Below, piece by piece: positions 23,362-34,823 of a stretch of DNA of 64,000 nt (its first letter is position 1; every line of letters starts with the position of its first letter). A program made the translations under genes and the position numbers. Under the pieces are notes generated by a model. It had not been told where the DNA came from and did no database searches. It saw nothing but the letters and a program-made list of their open reading frames with translations. Source of the DNA: Lophium mytilinum (Eukaryota > Ascomycota > Dothideomycetes > Mytilinidiales > Mytilinidiaceae); contig MU004192.1 of NCBI GenBank assembly GCA_010093605.1, positions 66,770-130,769 on the forward strand, in the 5' to 3' direction.

Positions 23362-26300
23362 ATGCCAAAATCGTGTTCACCAACGGCGCGGGAGCGCGAA
23401 GTCTATCGGTGTGTGCGGAAGCCACTCCGAACCAGCCCTGGGGGCTTGAGGCTAACAAAATTACTTAGATATTATCAACCCTCAGACGATCCCGTTCCAA
23501 CCGCGAAATCCTATCCAAGGACAGATGTCCCGCGATCATCAAGCGATCCAGTCTTGACAGCCTTCGCTCAGCTGGGTGCTCACAGACTAAGGGCCAAGCG
23601 TGGTCTCATCACGCTTTCTACGAGAGAAACCGAATACATTCTTGCGGAATCAGGAGTAGGCCTCGGTTTGCAGCAAGACGACGATAAAAACGATCCACTA
23701 TGGCACGGAACTGTTGCGCTTCATAACACTACCGGCCTTGGAATGAAACTTTGCCACCATTTCTGTAGTTCCAAGGAAGACCTCCCTTATGCTGCTTTCG
23801 ATGATCTAAGGAATTATAAAGAGTTCAAGGACCAATATGTCGTGACCCACCCTCCGCACATCAGGTTTCTTACTTGCGTACCTCTTCGATCTTCGATATA
23901 CAATGCGATCATTGGTACGTACATCGTGGTGGACGACAAACCACGTGATGGGTTGACCGAGGAGGAGGTTGAGTTCATGATTGATATGGGCGTGACGGTA
24001 ATGGATTATCTCGATGCTCAACGCAACAATCGGAAACAACACCGTGCGGAAAGGATGGTCAAAGCAATTGGCCTTTTCATTGAGGGAAAGTCGACTCTCC
24101 GGGAGTGGTGGTTGCAAGGCGGTCATAAGAGGGAGCAAACGAAGGTGACCAAACGAGCTCGCACTGGCACAACGACGCTGGATGTTCAGGCAGACATCGA
24201 GTTTGGTGTCCAAGACCCCGTAGAACAGACTTTTACCCGAGGCATGGAGAGTCTTTCAGAGCATGATGGGAAACCACTTCTGTCACGATCACCCTCCTCA
24301 TCTACCCTCTCGCACATCGAACGCAAGGGTGACGGACGACCTAAGATCCCCAATAGAGACAGCACGTACTCTGCATCAGACACTACGATTCCGTCTGCCG
24401 TATTCTCCCCAGCGCCCCAAGCAGCCTCCGTAACCACAGCCGACACAACTGAGGGCTCTACTACCGGTCACGTTAGACATACCTCGGTTGCTTTTGACAT
24501 GCCCCAGGAAACCGCCGACGTGTCGAAGGAGCTTCAAGAAGCACTCCTGACGAAAGACTTGAAAGCAGTTTTTGCTCGGGCCAGTAACCTTATTCGGGAA
24601 GCTGGCGGCGTGGATGGTTCCATATTCTTTGATGCTAGCGTGGGATCTTTCGGCGCTGCTTCTGAGAAGGACATCATGGGCCAGAAAGCTCCAGGTACTT
24701 TCCACGTTGATGAGACAATGACAACTAGTGACGATGATTTTGCACGCAAATCCTCGGACCAGGATACTCCTCCCAGGAATGCCAATGATGGTAGCCCGTC
24801 TGAGCAATGCTGCAATATCCTTGGTTTCAGCACCCGGAAACGTTCCAGTCTCAAGGGCCACTCGCCCCCCCCTGAGCATCATACCTTTCCGGAAAGAGTG
24901 CTGAGAACACTGCTAAAACGATATCCGCATGGGAAAGTTTTCAATTTCGATGAAGATGGGTCGTTCTCGTCCAGCGACACAGATAATGCGTACATCGGAG
25001 GCGAGGATGAAGACGGACCGCGCAAACACGTGAAATCTGAAGCAACGATTCGGCGGAAAAAGGTATCGCGAGAAGCAGAAGCGGCCGCGCTTTTGAAGGC
25101 ACTCCCCGGAGCTCGCAGCATCTTTTGGTTCCCGCTCTGGGATCCAACCAGAGAACGGTGGTATGCAGGGTCACTCGTGTGGTCAACCGGTACACGAACT
25201 CTTTGTCCGATTGAGGACCTTGCCTACCTCGCTGCGTTTGGCAATAGCATCATGGCTGAGGTAGCCAGACTCGCCGCCCTGGTCCTCACTCAGATGAAGA
25301 CGGATTTTATTTCAAGTATTTCTCATGAGCTACGGTCCCCGCTCCATGGTGTTTTAGCCAGCGTGGAATTCCTCCAGGAAACCCCCCTGACGGAGGTGCA
25401 AGCAGATATGGTCAGCAATATCAATGCATCCGGCAGAGTGCTTTTAGACACAATCAACCACGTTCTCGATTTCTCAAAAGTTAACAAGAAGGTGAAAGGC
25501 AGGGGAAAAGTCTCAAAGAGAAGGACTGGAAAGAAGCAGAGACTTTCTTTTCAAGACCATGAGAACTTGGATAACACGGCAGAAGATAATGCGGATATGT
25601 GTATCCTATCGGAGGAGGTTGTGGAGAGTGTATGGGCTGGTCGAAATATGAGTAAACTTCTTTACCCAACGCCTGCTAGTCACCAAAGGTCACGCCCGCA
25701 ATCGATGATTGGCGCCCCCGAAACACCTGTAACCATCATCATGGATATTAGATGGCAGCCTAATTGGACTTTCGAGATGGATGCTGGCGCATGGAGAAGA
25801 ATCTTGATGAATCTTTTTGGGAACTCGATGAAGTATACCAAGTCTGGATTCATCAAGGTGTCAATGGCCGTTGAAGAGAATACGAGTGTCAGAGGGAAGA
25901 AAGCACGTTCCATGCTGGTGCTCAAAGTCAAGGACTCTGGCAAAGGGATGTCCAGAGAGTATATGAAGCATCATCTATACAAACCATTTACTCAGGAGGA
26001 CTCGTTGGCGGTGGGAGCTGGACTGGGTTTGAGTATTGTCCGGCATATCATCCAGGACCTCGGCGGAGAAATCAACTTCACCAGTGAGCAAGGAGTTGGA
26101 ACAGAAGCAACAGTCAAGCTGCCTATGGTAGCTGGTCCGCCAACCAAGGATGACATATCGGACCTAGTCGCGGATGTGAAGGGATCGACAAAAGGAAAGA
26201 AATTCCACCTGGAAGGGTTCGACAGATATCCGGATATCTCAGAAACACCCACGGGTATTCTCTCCGCTGATTCCGAGGCCGCCATGTTTCTCAAGTCGTC

Positions 26301-27304
26301 GATTCACGTCATGTTGACCGAATGGTTTGAAATGGACTCATCCACCGCTTGCATCTCGGACAAGACTGCAGAAGTAGTGGTCATTATGGAATCTGGCATT
26401 CCTTCCTTGATGGAGAAGTTGCAATCATATGAGCCTGGTACAGGACCATCGATTGCTATAATTCTCTGTAGCGCATACCCCCCTACCGGAACAGCCACTG
26501 TCATTGGATCACTCCGGGTGTTTTATGTTCCTCAACCGTACGTTAAGCTGTATTGTTTCTAGCCTTCCTGCTAACATAATTTTAGTTACGGCCCTCACAA
26601 AATTGCGAAGACTCTTCACCATGCCTTCACACAGTCATTCCCCCCCGAACCCACCCAAGACACCACCGCTTTGCCTACAACTACACCCTCAACTATTCCC
26701 GAACCGGGCACCCTTTCAACAGGAGCTGAATTTCACACACCTCAATACCACGGTTTCGCTACACCAAAACCACCACTATCCCCGCCGCATCCTGCTCAGA
26801 TCGACCGCAGAACATCAATCGACACGTCTATTATGCAACCCACCGGGATGCGCATTCTCCTCGTCGAAGATAACGAGATCAATCTGAAACTGCTAGTAGC
26901 GTACATGCGAAAGCTGAAGTTAAACCACGCGACGGCGATCAACGGGCTCGAAGCACTAAACACGTATAAGGAAGCCAAGGGGGGTTTCGACGTCATATTC
27001 ATGGGTATGTCTTTTCTTCCGTAACCCTACTTTCTCACGGAATATATCTGACCTCCGCATAGATATCTCAATGCCAATAATGGACGGCATAGAGTCGACG
27101 CGACACATCCGCCGCTTCGAGCGCGAGACATCCATTCAGCCGGTTGCGCTTATCGCGCTGACGGGTGCGGCAAATCCGAACACGAGGCAAGAGGCATTTA
27201 GCAGTGGGATTGACTTATTCTTGACGAAACCGGTGCCGATGAAGAATTTGAAGGTTATGCTTGACGATTTGAAGGTCAATGGACGGCAAGGGTTGATGGC
27301 TTAG
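23362..27304 (+). CDS. Hybrid sensor histidine kinase: GAF - HisKA - HATPase - degenerate receiver - receiver
   Basis: Two-component sensor that autophosphorylates on His and passes phosphate to its own receiver. CDS join(23362..26537, 26586..27004, 27063..27304), 1,278 residues, all phases closed. The open frame begins upstream, but 23362 is the first in-frame ATG. GAF-like region at about 62-230 (LPYAAFDDLRNYKEF, PHIRFLTCVPLRS). HisKA with SHELRSPLHG, phospho-acceptor His655. HATPase: N box NLFGNSMKYT (Asn near 817), G1 DSGKGM, G2 GLGLSIV. At about 1000-1090 a receiver-like segment lacks the acidic pair. True receiver at 1147-1265: LLVEDNE, phospho-acceptor Asp1199 (MDISMPIMDG), ALTG Thr and FLTKPV Lys. 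No transmembrane segment, so it is probably cytosolic. The signal sensed is unknown. The fungal HK group was not assigned. Confidence 0.92.
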
Positions 27305-27828
27305 CTGATGAAGGGAAGGAGAGTGACCAAATGAAATAAAGCACTATGCGAAATATCAAAATCTGCTTGCTGAACGTATCACGGCTGATTTCCGCTAATT
27401 CAAAGTATAGGGACAGGAGTGGAGTGTGTTCTTCGAGCTCATTAGGATTCTCAAAGGCAAAACTACGTTAATCAAGCTGTAACTCGTCTCGACCAGCACT
27501 AAGAGTAAGAATGGAGATGCTGCAATGCTCTGAAAGCGGGTTACTACGGATAGCTTCATGCACTCGACATAGCAGATGATCGTCAGCTCCGTCCACTCCC
27601 CCTTCCAGCCCCAATCCCAAGCCCCACCAACGCTGCAGCAAGTGTTGTGAAACTATCAACCAATCCACCAATATTTCCACCAAACCCAGCTCCAGCATTG
27701 GTTGCTGCAGTGCTTCCAGTAGCAGCGACTCCCGCGCCGGCCGTGGTTGTCTTCGTTGCTCCCACCGCCCCGATCGAACCAGTCGCCATGCAGTACAAAT
27801 TAGCATTGAGTTCCAGATTATCGATGCT

Positions 27829-28281
27829 CTAGGTTGCCGACGGACAGGCTTGCATCATGCAACTGATATGAGCAGTAATTAGACCAAGGTACATCATGGT
27901 TGTACATGCCAGAGCTCCAAATGCCAAGCCGTCGATGGATCGGACAGACGAGAGACCGACGGCTGAAAAGATCCACAGGTTCTTCTCTTACCTAACACTT
28001 CCTTGCAACTGATCGCAAGCACAGCCAGAGGTTGCGGTGGACTTGGCGGAGTCGTGGCTTGAAGGATAAGCGGAGCTGACTGGATCCATGCACGTCTGGT
28101 AACCTTGGTTGTATTGCCCAACGCAGGAGCTCCATTTCTGGGGGTCGTCGCCGTAGTAGACGTAGATGCTGTCTGACATTGTGTGCTCGCAGTTGTCGGC
28201 AGTCAGGGTGGTTTGGGCTTTGGCGAGTGAGAATGCGTGAAGGAGGAGTGGTACAACGGCCGGAAAATAGAGGCGAGGCAT
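27829..28281 (-). CDS. Small secreted Cys-rich protein, possibly with a GPI-anchored longer form
   Basis: Exon 1 is 27992-28281, with a signal peptide (MPRLYFPAVVPLLLHAFSLAKA). The intron runs from the GTAAGA donor to ATATCAG, and exon 2 is 27829-27862, ending in CMMQACPSAT and TAG; about 107 residues with seven Cys after the signal. The same frame stays open past that TAG to 27583 and adds an eighth Cys and a Thr/Ala/Gly-rich tail with a hydrophobic stretch (SFTTLAAALVGLGIGAG), as in GPI-anchored wall proteins. An alternative donor (AGT/GTTAGG) with an acceptor ending exactly at that TAG would join exon 1 to the tail in frame. So either there are two splice forms or the longer gene is broken by a nonsense change. 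Function unknown. Confidence 0.55.
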
Positions 28282-29691
28282 CGTTCTGACGTATGAAGAC
28301 GATAGTCTGCGGAGGAGTGACGTGTGGATGTGAGTTGGGGGATGAGTGGTGAGAGGGAACAGGATGAGAGAATGATTACTGCTCCTCCTTCATAGGAGTA
28401 TTTATGTAGTAAGTAAACTCACCGAGGCCACATAGTTATACGAGCTTTGGATTGGGGCACACTTTACAGCTGCACGGAAGCTGAACCTGGAAAATATGGG
28501 GAGAAACGACGATTGGTTATTCGGTTCAGTACGGAAACCCCAAGAAGATAAAACGAACTTTGAGCTGGAAAGCTGAATGTCTTGGATGCTTCGCGAAGGC
28601 TTGGTAGGCTTAATACCAAGAAATACTGACCGTACCATGCCTGATGTGGAGTGAGGGTTTGGACAGGAGGTAGTGCCCGGGGAAAAGTCGCTCCAGAAAT
28701 CGTCGTCTGGGCCGATTGTATTCAGCCATCTCCAACAGCTGTTATTGTCAGTCTCGGTCCATTCGTCATGAGCTTTCCAATGAGTTCTGTCTCTTTATCG
28801 ACTTAACAGCCTTCATTTTGACTCTTTTCTCTAAGAGCCCCGGAATCTATGAATCTTTGGGGTGCGCTCGCTCTGCCTCTCTGTTTGAGTTAGTCCAAAA
28901 GTAGCTTACTTTCCGTTGCAACTTTCTTTCAATCATTTTTAGCGCTCGGAATCCCGTAAATGTACCTCAGGCAATGGCAAGAGAGACTCCAATCTAATGT
29001 CGTAAGGCTGTGTTGGTAGTGCAAAGATATTGGCGTTGGAGATTTGCGCGCCATTCGAGATCAAGATGCACGTGACAAAAGACTAACGTTAGAGGTAATT
29101 TTGATATAACATCACCACAATCGCCCACCTCTTCTTCTCTCATTCATCAGGCTCGGAGGCGCCCGTTTTAGGGTTGCCGTTTTCTTCCTCAAGGAATTGC
29201 CCACTCCTTTCGTTGAACCGAACTCCCCTACCCCCCTTCCCAACCTAAGTTCTTCATCCTCTTTCAGACTGTCAGAAACCCGAGTTGCCCTCATCTAGCC
29301 CAGTCCAGCGATCGTAGGATCACACCCTCCTAAACCACGCTCCCTCTGCCGGGTCCTGGAGTTCATCTTCGTCAAGCCTAGTCCCACGCATTCCGTCCAA
29401 TCAGCTAGTACATCCTCTACGCCGCTCGATACGAGGTAGCGAAGTATCATGATCTCTTTTCCCCGGCAGACTGGTCCGATTTCCATCGGGCTTCGATTCA
29501 TGAAGGCGCTGCGGCCTACCTGCCGAGTTTTCGTCGTACAGAGTTTACCTGGATAGGCAGGTTTTGGCGTGATCATAGCTTGAACATAGAACGAGTTTTT
29601 GGTCTTAGCCTCCGCACATATGCTGAGACACCAATTCGTATTCACAGGGGCGTAAATTGTTGGGTTGTGACTCGAAATCCGATAATCCGCC
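28282..29691. other. Intergenic region between the Cys-rich protein gene and SPB4
   Basis: About 1.4 kb with no supported gene. Open frames at 29295-29756 and 28402-28638 (minus) have random-looking translations. Confidence 0.4.
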
Positions 29692-31749
29692 TCAATCACT
29701 GAACCCAATAAACTCCTCCTCATCCTCCAGCTTGGTCTGTTTCCTGACCGTCTCAATCATCTTCCTTAACTCCGCCTCCTTTTCCCGCTCCTCGGGCCCT
29801 AGCTTACTCACCCTCTCCTTCTCTCTTTTCGTCTCCTTCTTTTCTCGTCTCACCTCCCTTAGCGCTTTCTGATCCTTCTTCTGCGTCCACGCCTTCTCCT
29901 CCCTATTCATCTTTCCCTTTCGCTTCTCCCGGACCACTATCTTGCCCTCCGCTCTCTCAGCTCTTCGTTGTTCCAATTCTTCTAGCCTTGCTGCTTCCCG
30001 CTTCTTGTCTTTGTAGGGGAACTCATCCATCTCGAACTCGACACCGAGGCTCTTGTCCCCTTCCCACTTCTTCAGCTCCGGCATCTTAGGCAGCTTTAGT
30101 AAACCCCATGCATGCCCCAATTCCTCCCATTGAAGATCCGCAACGCGAAAGATGCTGCTAGCGGTGTGCTTGCTATAGGCCTGCACCCAGCTGACAAAGG
30201 CTCGGTTTTGCTTGTCCCAAATTGCGCGATCTCCTCTTACCAGATCCCGGATCTGTTGGGTCGTGGTCTCAGCGTCCACAACGGAAAATGAAATGGCAGG
30301 CGTAAGGAGCGGGGAAATGGGCGTTTGGCGGACGTTGAGGAAGTCGATGTATTCTTCTTCCCTACCAGGGGTGAGAAAAGCGACGGAGAGACCACGTCGT
30401 CCAGCACGGCCCGCGCGACCGGAGCGGTGGATAAAGGTTTTGGGATCTGATGGGGGGTCTATTTGCAGGACTAGGTCGACGGAGGGGATATCGAGGCCAC
30501 GGGCGGCAACGTCGGTTGTTAGGAGGATGGACGCTGGTATGGTTATCAGCTTCGTGCTGCTATTAGCTTGGAGATTTCAACTTACGCATTATAGAGTCAA
30601 CGAACTTGGTGAAGTTCTTGTGGCGTACTTGGGGCGGATGTTTTCCATGCATCGGCACGATGGTGAAATTCGGGAGGAGAGTGGGAAAGATGTGCTGGAA
30701 GTAGTCCACACCAGCACATGTTGAGAGATATACGATGGACTTCTGAGGGGTGCGAGGGAGATTATTGAGGACAGAAATGAGAGCGGGGATCTTGTGTCGT
30801 GGGGGAGTGACGAGGTAGGACATTTGCAAACTAGCCGGAGTACGTTTGTCCGCAGCCCCTGAAGCAGATTTTACCTTGACGGCAATACGGACGGGGTTTC
30901 GAAGTCCTACGCGCACAATTTGATCGACGGCTTCGCTGACGCTGGCGCTGAAGAGGCCAGTGCGGCGCTGTTTGGGCAGGCGTTGAAGGATCTTCTGGAG
31001 GTCGTCCTTGAAACCTAGGTCGAGAAGTCGGTCCGCTTCGTCGAGAACTAGCACCTCGAAAGAAGATTGCGGACAGTGGACATGAGGGCTCGAAAGAAGC
31101 TCGAGCAGACGGCCGGGCGTGGCAATGAGCAGATTTGGGGATCCTCTGAGGAAAGCGCTTAGGTCTTGCGCGGGAGTAGTACTGCCCCCCAGTAGCAGCT
31201 GGGGCACGACCTTGGGTGTTGATGCTGGAAATGTGGGCTTTTCGAGTTCGACCTCCATATCATCGTCATCTGGTGGTTTGATGAAAGCTGCAGATGGGGC
31301 ATGAAATGCTAGCAACGAGAGCAATACAGCGTGGATTTGAGTAGCCAGTTCTCTACAAAACGTCAGATATGAATCAGAAGAATTTAAAAACTCCCTACCT
31401 AGTTGGCGAGATAATAATCGCGCCCACGTGATGCTTTTTCAGGGACCCGGCACGAAGCAGGCGTTCGATGACCGGAATGAGAAACTGGACAATATATATT
31501 AGGGAAGGCATAATTTGAGATCAAATCGAGAGCACTCACAGCTAGAGTTTTACCACTGCCAGTTACTGCTTCGACGACTACATCTTTGTTGGCAAGAAAT
31601 AGTGGGAGCGTGCTGGCTTGGACGGGGGTCATTTTGGAGAAGCCCATTGCGGAAATGGCCTCTAGAATCCATTGCAACAGAGACGGGGTGAGAGCTTCCC
31701 ATGCCCTAGATGCGCCTTTGACAGGCTCTAGTTTCTGTTCTGGGGCCAT
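29692..31749 (-). CDS. SPB4: ATP-dependent RNA helicase SPB4 (DDX55), ribosome biogenesis
   Basis: DEAD-box helicase needed in the nucleolus for 60S subunit assembly. CDS complement(join(29692..30533, 30586..31352, 31399..31484, 31540..31749)), 634 residues, close to yeast SPB4 (606), all phases closed. Motifs: Q-motif region [29 protein letters not shown]; Ia PTRELA; GG; Ib [25 protein letters not shown] (SAT in most relatives, SAS in SPB4-type); [39 protein letters not shown]. The C-terminus is long and Lys/Glu-rich ([15 protein letters not shown]), as in SPB4. Identity rests on the overall order plus this tail. Confidence 0.93.
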
Positions 31750-32553
31750 TGGGCTGGATTTATGCGGGAGGGAGTCGAGGAAGTTGGAGATGGAAATTTT
31801 GGTATTGAAGATCCCTGTAGGAATTTATGGTCGAGACTGCTAGCACGTGATGTTAGAATGATCATTGACTTGGGCATCATCGACCCTTTCGTCTAGCATC
31901 AAGTTTACACTGACTTTGACTACGGGCACTGCGGCATCCCAGTAGATTTTACAGGCTGACTGCTTGATGCTTTGAAGTATCAAGCCATCAAACTCGCACG
32001 TGATCTTGGAATAGCTCTTGCCGCAAGCACCACCGGCCTCTCTCACCAATAACACGTGTGAAGTAACCTTGTTAAGGCTACGAAGACATTCCTAGCTACC
32101 CAGCAGAGTTCGCCGGCCGATTATATGATTGCTCTGAAGTATCAGGTTCATCAATAATCGTAGCCAGGTGTGACGATTGCGCCAAGACGCACCAAACGTG
32201 CAACACCACAGGAACAGCGATCGTCTCCCTCTTTCGTCTATCCCATCTCTCCCCGGCTACTCCGCGTCGCCGTCTTCACTGTGGCCCAGCCTACTTCTCC
32301 GCCAGACGATGCTGCGCGTCCGACACCTCAGCTCACTCTGGCCCCCGCGAGCCCTGTCCGCTTGACTGCACGTCCGCTGCGCGCTTCCGATGAATCCGCC
32401 GTGATACTGGAACCATCGCCAGGCTTCGACTCGCCCGACACCACCCCACTCCTTTCGTATCTTTCAAATTTCTATTTTCGCGCGCACACAACTCTGACTG
32501 GCCTCATCCGGCCTTCTGCGCTTCCCTCTTTTCCCCTCTGCTGGCGACAGGCC
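31750..32553. other. Divergent promoter region, SPB4 and DGK1
   Basis: The frame of the DGK1 exon stays open upstream from 32170 to 32554 but has no ATG. It is C/T-rich and most likely leader sequence. No other gene seen. Confidence 0.45.
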
Positions 32554-33777
32554 ATGGCATCCTCGAAGCAGTACCAGATCCCGAGCACCCCGCGGGTAAT
32601 ATCTCCATCGCCCACCCCCTCCGAGGCCAGCGCCCGAGATGGATACTTTGGCCCAGTGACGCGCTCTGCGGCCCGCGCCAACCGTCGCGCACCATCGCCA
32701 CCTACAATAGACGAGGACAGCTCCAGCTCAGACCCGGAGAAGCGGGCGCGTACACGGAGCAGAAGTCCTTTACTCGACGGCAAGAAAAGCCGATTGAGCG
32801 GAATGACAGCTATGAAGCCAGGCCTATCCGCAAGAGGTGCTGGGAAGAAGGCAACCTTGACCCTGCAGAACGGCATATCGAACGGCCACCTGTCACCGGC
32901 GGCAGCGAACAAGGACTACTGGCGTGAGATGAGTAGGAGTCCAAGTCCTCTAGGCCTCATTCCCATCCACCAGAAATGGCGGTCATTTGTGAGTCGAGCC
33001 CCTCTATGCCCTCGACCGACATAGTGCAGTCACTGATAAGCCCAGATCCACCGGCATGAGATCCCCCGCAAGATCCTCCACGTCTCCATCGGCTTCCTCA
33101 CCACTTTCCTCTACTGTAGTGGGACGCAAACCTCGCAGATCCACCCAGTCCTTCTTACCCTTCTGGTCCCCATAGCTGCAACCGACTTCCTCCGCCACCG
33201 CTACCATCAAGTCAATCGCTTCTACATTCGGTGCCTGGGCGCCCTGATGCGCGAGTCCGAGGTGGACGGCTGGAATGGCGTTATATTTTACCTGCTGGGC
33301 GCATGGACTGTACTGCGTTTCTTTCCCAAAGATGTGGGAGTCATGGGTGTATTGCTCCTGAGCTGGTGTGACACGGCTGCATCCACTTTTGGCCGTCTTT
33401 GGGGCCACCGTACCTGGCGCGTTCGGAAAGGGAAGAGCCTTGCGGGCAGCATTGCGGCTTGCATCATGGGTGTCATCACTGCCGCCTTTTTCTGGGGTTG
33501 GCTGGCTCCGCTTATGCCGGCGGCATACGATGCCCCGCCTAATTCCTTTGCCTTCCAGGGCACTCTCACCCTTCCTTCCAAAGCAAGAGAGATTCTTGGA
33601 TTGTCTGCGTCGCAAAGCTCAATCGCCGGGCCTCTAGCTCTTGGCGTCATGAGCTTGTGGGCAGGCATCGCGGCCAGCGCGAGCGAGGCCATCGATTTGT
33701 TTGGATGGGATGACAACCTTACCATTCCAGTACTTTCAGCAGCGGGCCTCTGGGCTTTCTTGAAAGCCTTCGGGTAG
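32554..33777 (+). CDS. DGK1: CTP-dependent diacylglycerol kinase (DGK1-like), ER membrane
   Basis: Phosphorylates diacylglycerol with CTP to make phosphatidate at the ER and nuclear membrane. CDS join(32554..32988, 33046..33777), 388 residues. The N-terminal 145 residues are Ser/Pro/Arg-rich and probably disordered and phosphorylated. After the 57-base intron comes the membrane domain, with the family signature HEIPRKILHVSIGFLT and later LLLSWCDTAASTFGRLWGH and GKSLAGSIAA, which are close to CTP-transferase motifs (D-x-A-A-x-x-x-G-R, then GKSLEGS). Several hydrophobic helices follow to the end. Divergent from SPB4. Start chosen at the first in-frame ATG. Confidence 0.88.
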
Positions 33778-34823
33778 TCTAAAGCGTATGTGGACTTGAT
33801 ACCTTCTGGTGTGCTTTTTTTTGTTGGTTATGCTTCGTTATATACACCCTTTTCGTTTTCCTTCAATCTGCATATTCCCCTGAGCGCAAATTTGACTCTA
33901 CAGCTAGACTCTTCCCCTTGTTGATCTCTGTATTCCTTCAACTTTGTTCAGCTTACAGAGAACCTTTGCATTCCCACATTGCCCAAACCTTCCTACTTTC
34001 TATTTTATGACGGCGTATGGATGCATTTGGTGCGTGGGTGGGTTTAGAGAGCTCTTACCTCACTTCTTGCATGCTTAGATGGGACCTATCTCGAGTTCTG
34101 CGGACCGGAAAGGATGCTTGGGGTGGATGGCTTGACGGTGGGAGGAGAGAATGTGCGATGAGGGAAATCTGGATGTGTATGTATGAGTAGACACGATGAA
34201 CGTGTGGTCGTTATGCTATCTAATCATTTCACGATCGTATCCATTTCAGCGATTCTCATCATGCGTAACTCCGTATCTTCTGAGATTATACAGACAGGGC
34301 TCTTGGCAATCCCGCTGATCACTTAGACCTATCTAAGTAAGGCTGGGCTCAAAGTCAGGCTGACAGGCGCCGACAGGCCCACATTTCAGCCCGATAGCGG
34401 CGAGCTGATACGCTGGATCGCATATGCTTAGAACATTGTGCCAAAAGCCCCGTTTCTATAATCTCAGAAGATACGGTAGGCAAACGGCGACCAAAGGACG
34501 CCTCGGCAGCAATTCTTGGAGAGCCGAGTAGTATAACACCTTTTCATTCTCCCACCTTGCTGTTTGGCAAGCCCATCCCACTCTTATAGCCCCGATGTAC
34601 TGGCAGAAACTGAGATATTCACGACTCATCCGGTCAATTCTGTAAACTCTGTCTGGGTGGCTGTTGACGTATCACTCCTCGCCCCAGCCACCATCCACCT
34701 TATTGTAGGTTGAGAGTCAAGAGATGGGAGTTTAATTCGTGGTAGGATAGTGGATATAGTGGTTGTCCACGAGTATTTGTTATTGTTTGGTCTAAACACT
34801 GATCTATGCCGCAAGAATACCCC
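33778..34823. other. Convergent spacer holding a TIR element
   Basis: Tail-to-tail spacer between DGK1 and the DHA1 transporter gene. It holds the inverted-repeat element at 34271-34476 and no gene. Confidence 0.5.
34271..34476. mobile_element. MITE-like non-autonomous element with 38-bp terminal inverted repeats
   Basis: The left end, starting CCGTATCTTCTGAGATTATA, is repeated in inverted form at 34457-34476: 20 of 20 bases are identical. The match continues imperfectly for 18 more bases (34271-34308 against 34439-34476, about four mismatches, both inner ends reaching TTGGCA). The whole is 206 bases with no coding capacity. No clear target-site duplication was seen, so the exact ends are uncertain by a few bases. 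The interior carries a small CTTAGA/TCTAAG palindrome. Superfamily cannot be told. Confidence 0.7.

Noticed and set aside
32504-32912. Minus-strand frame of 146 codons inside the DGK1 first exon
   Set aside because: Shadow of the coding strand. Its translation has no features, while the plus strand has the family motifs.
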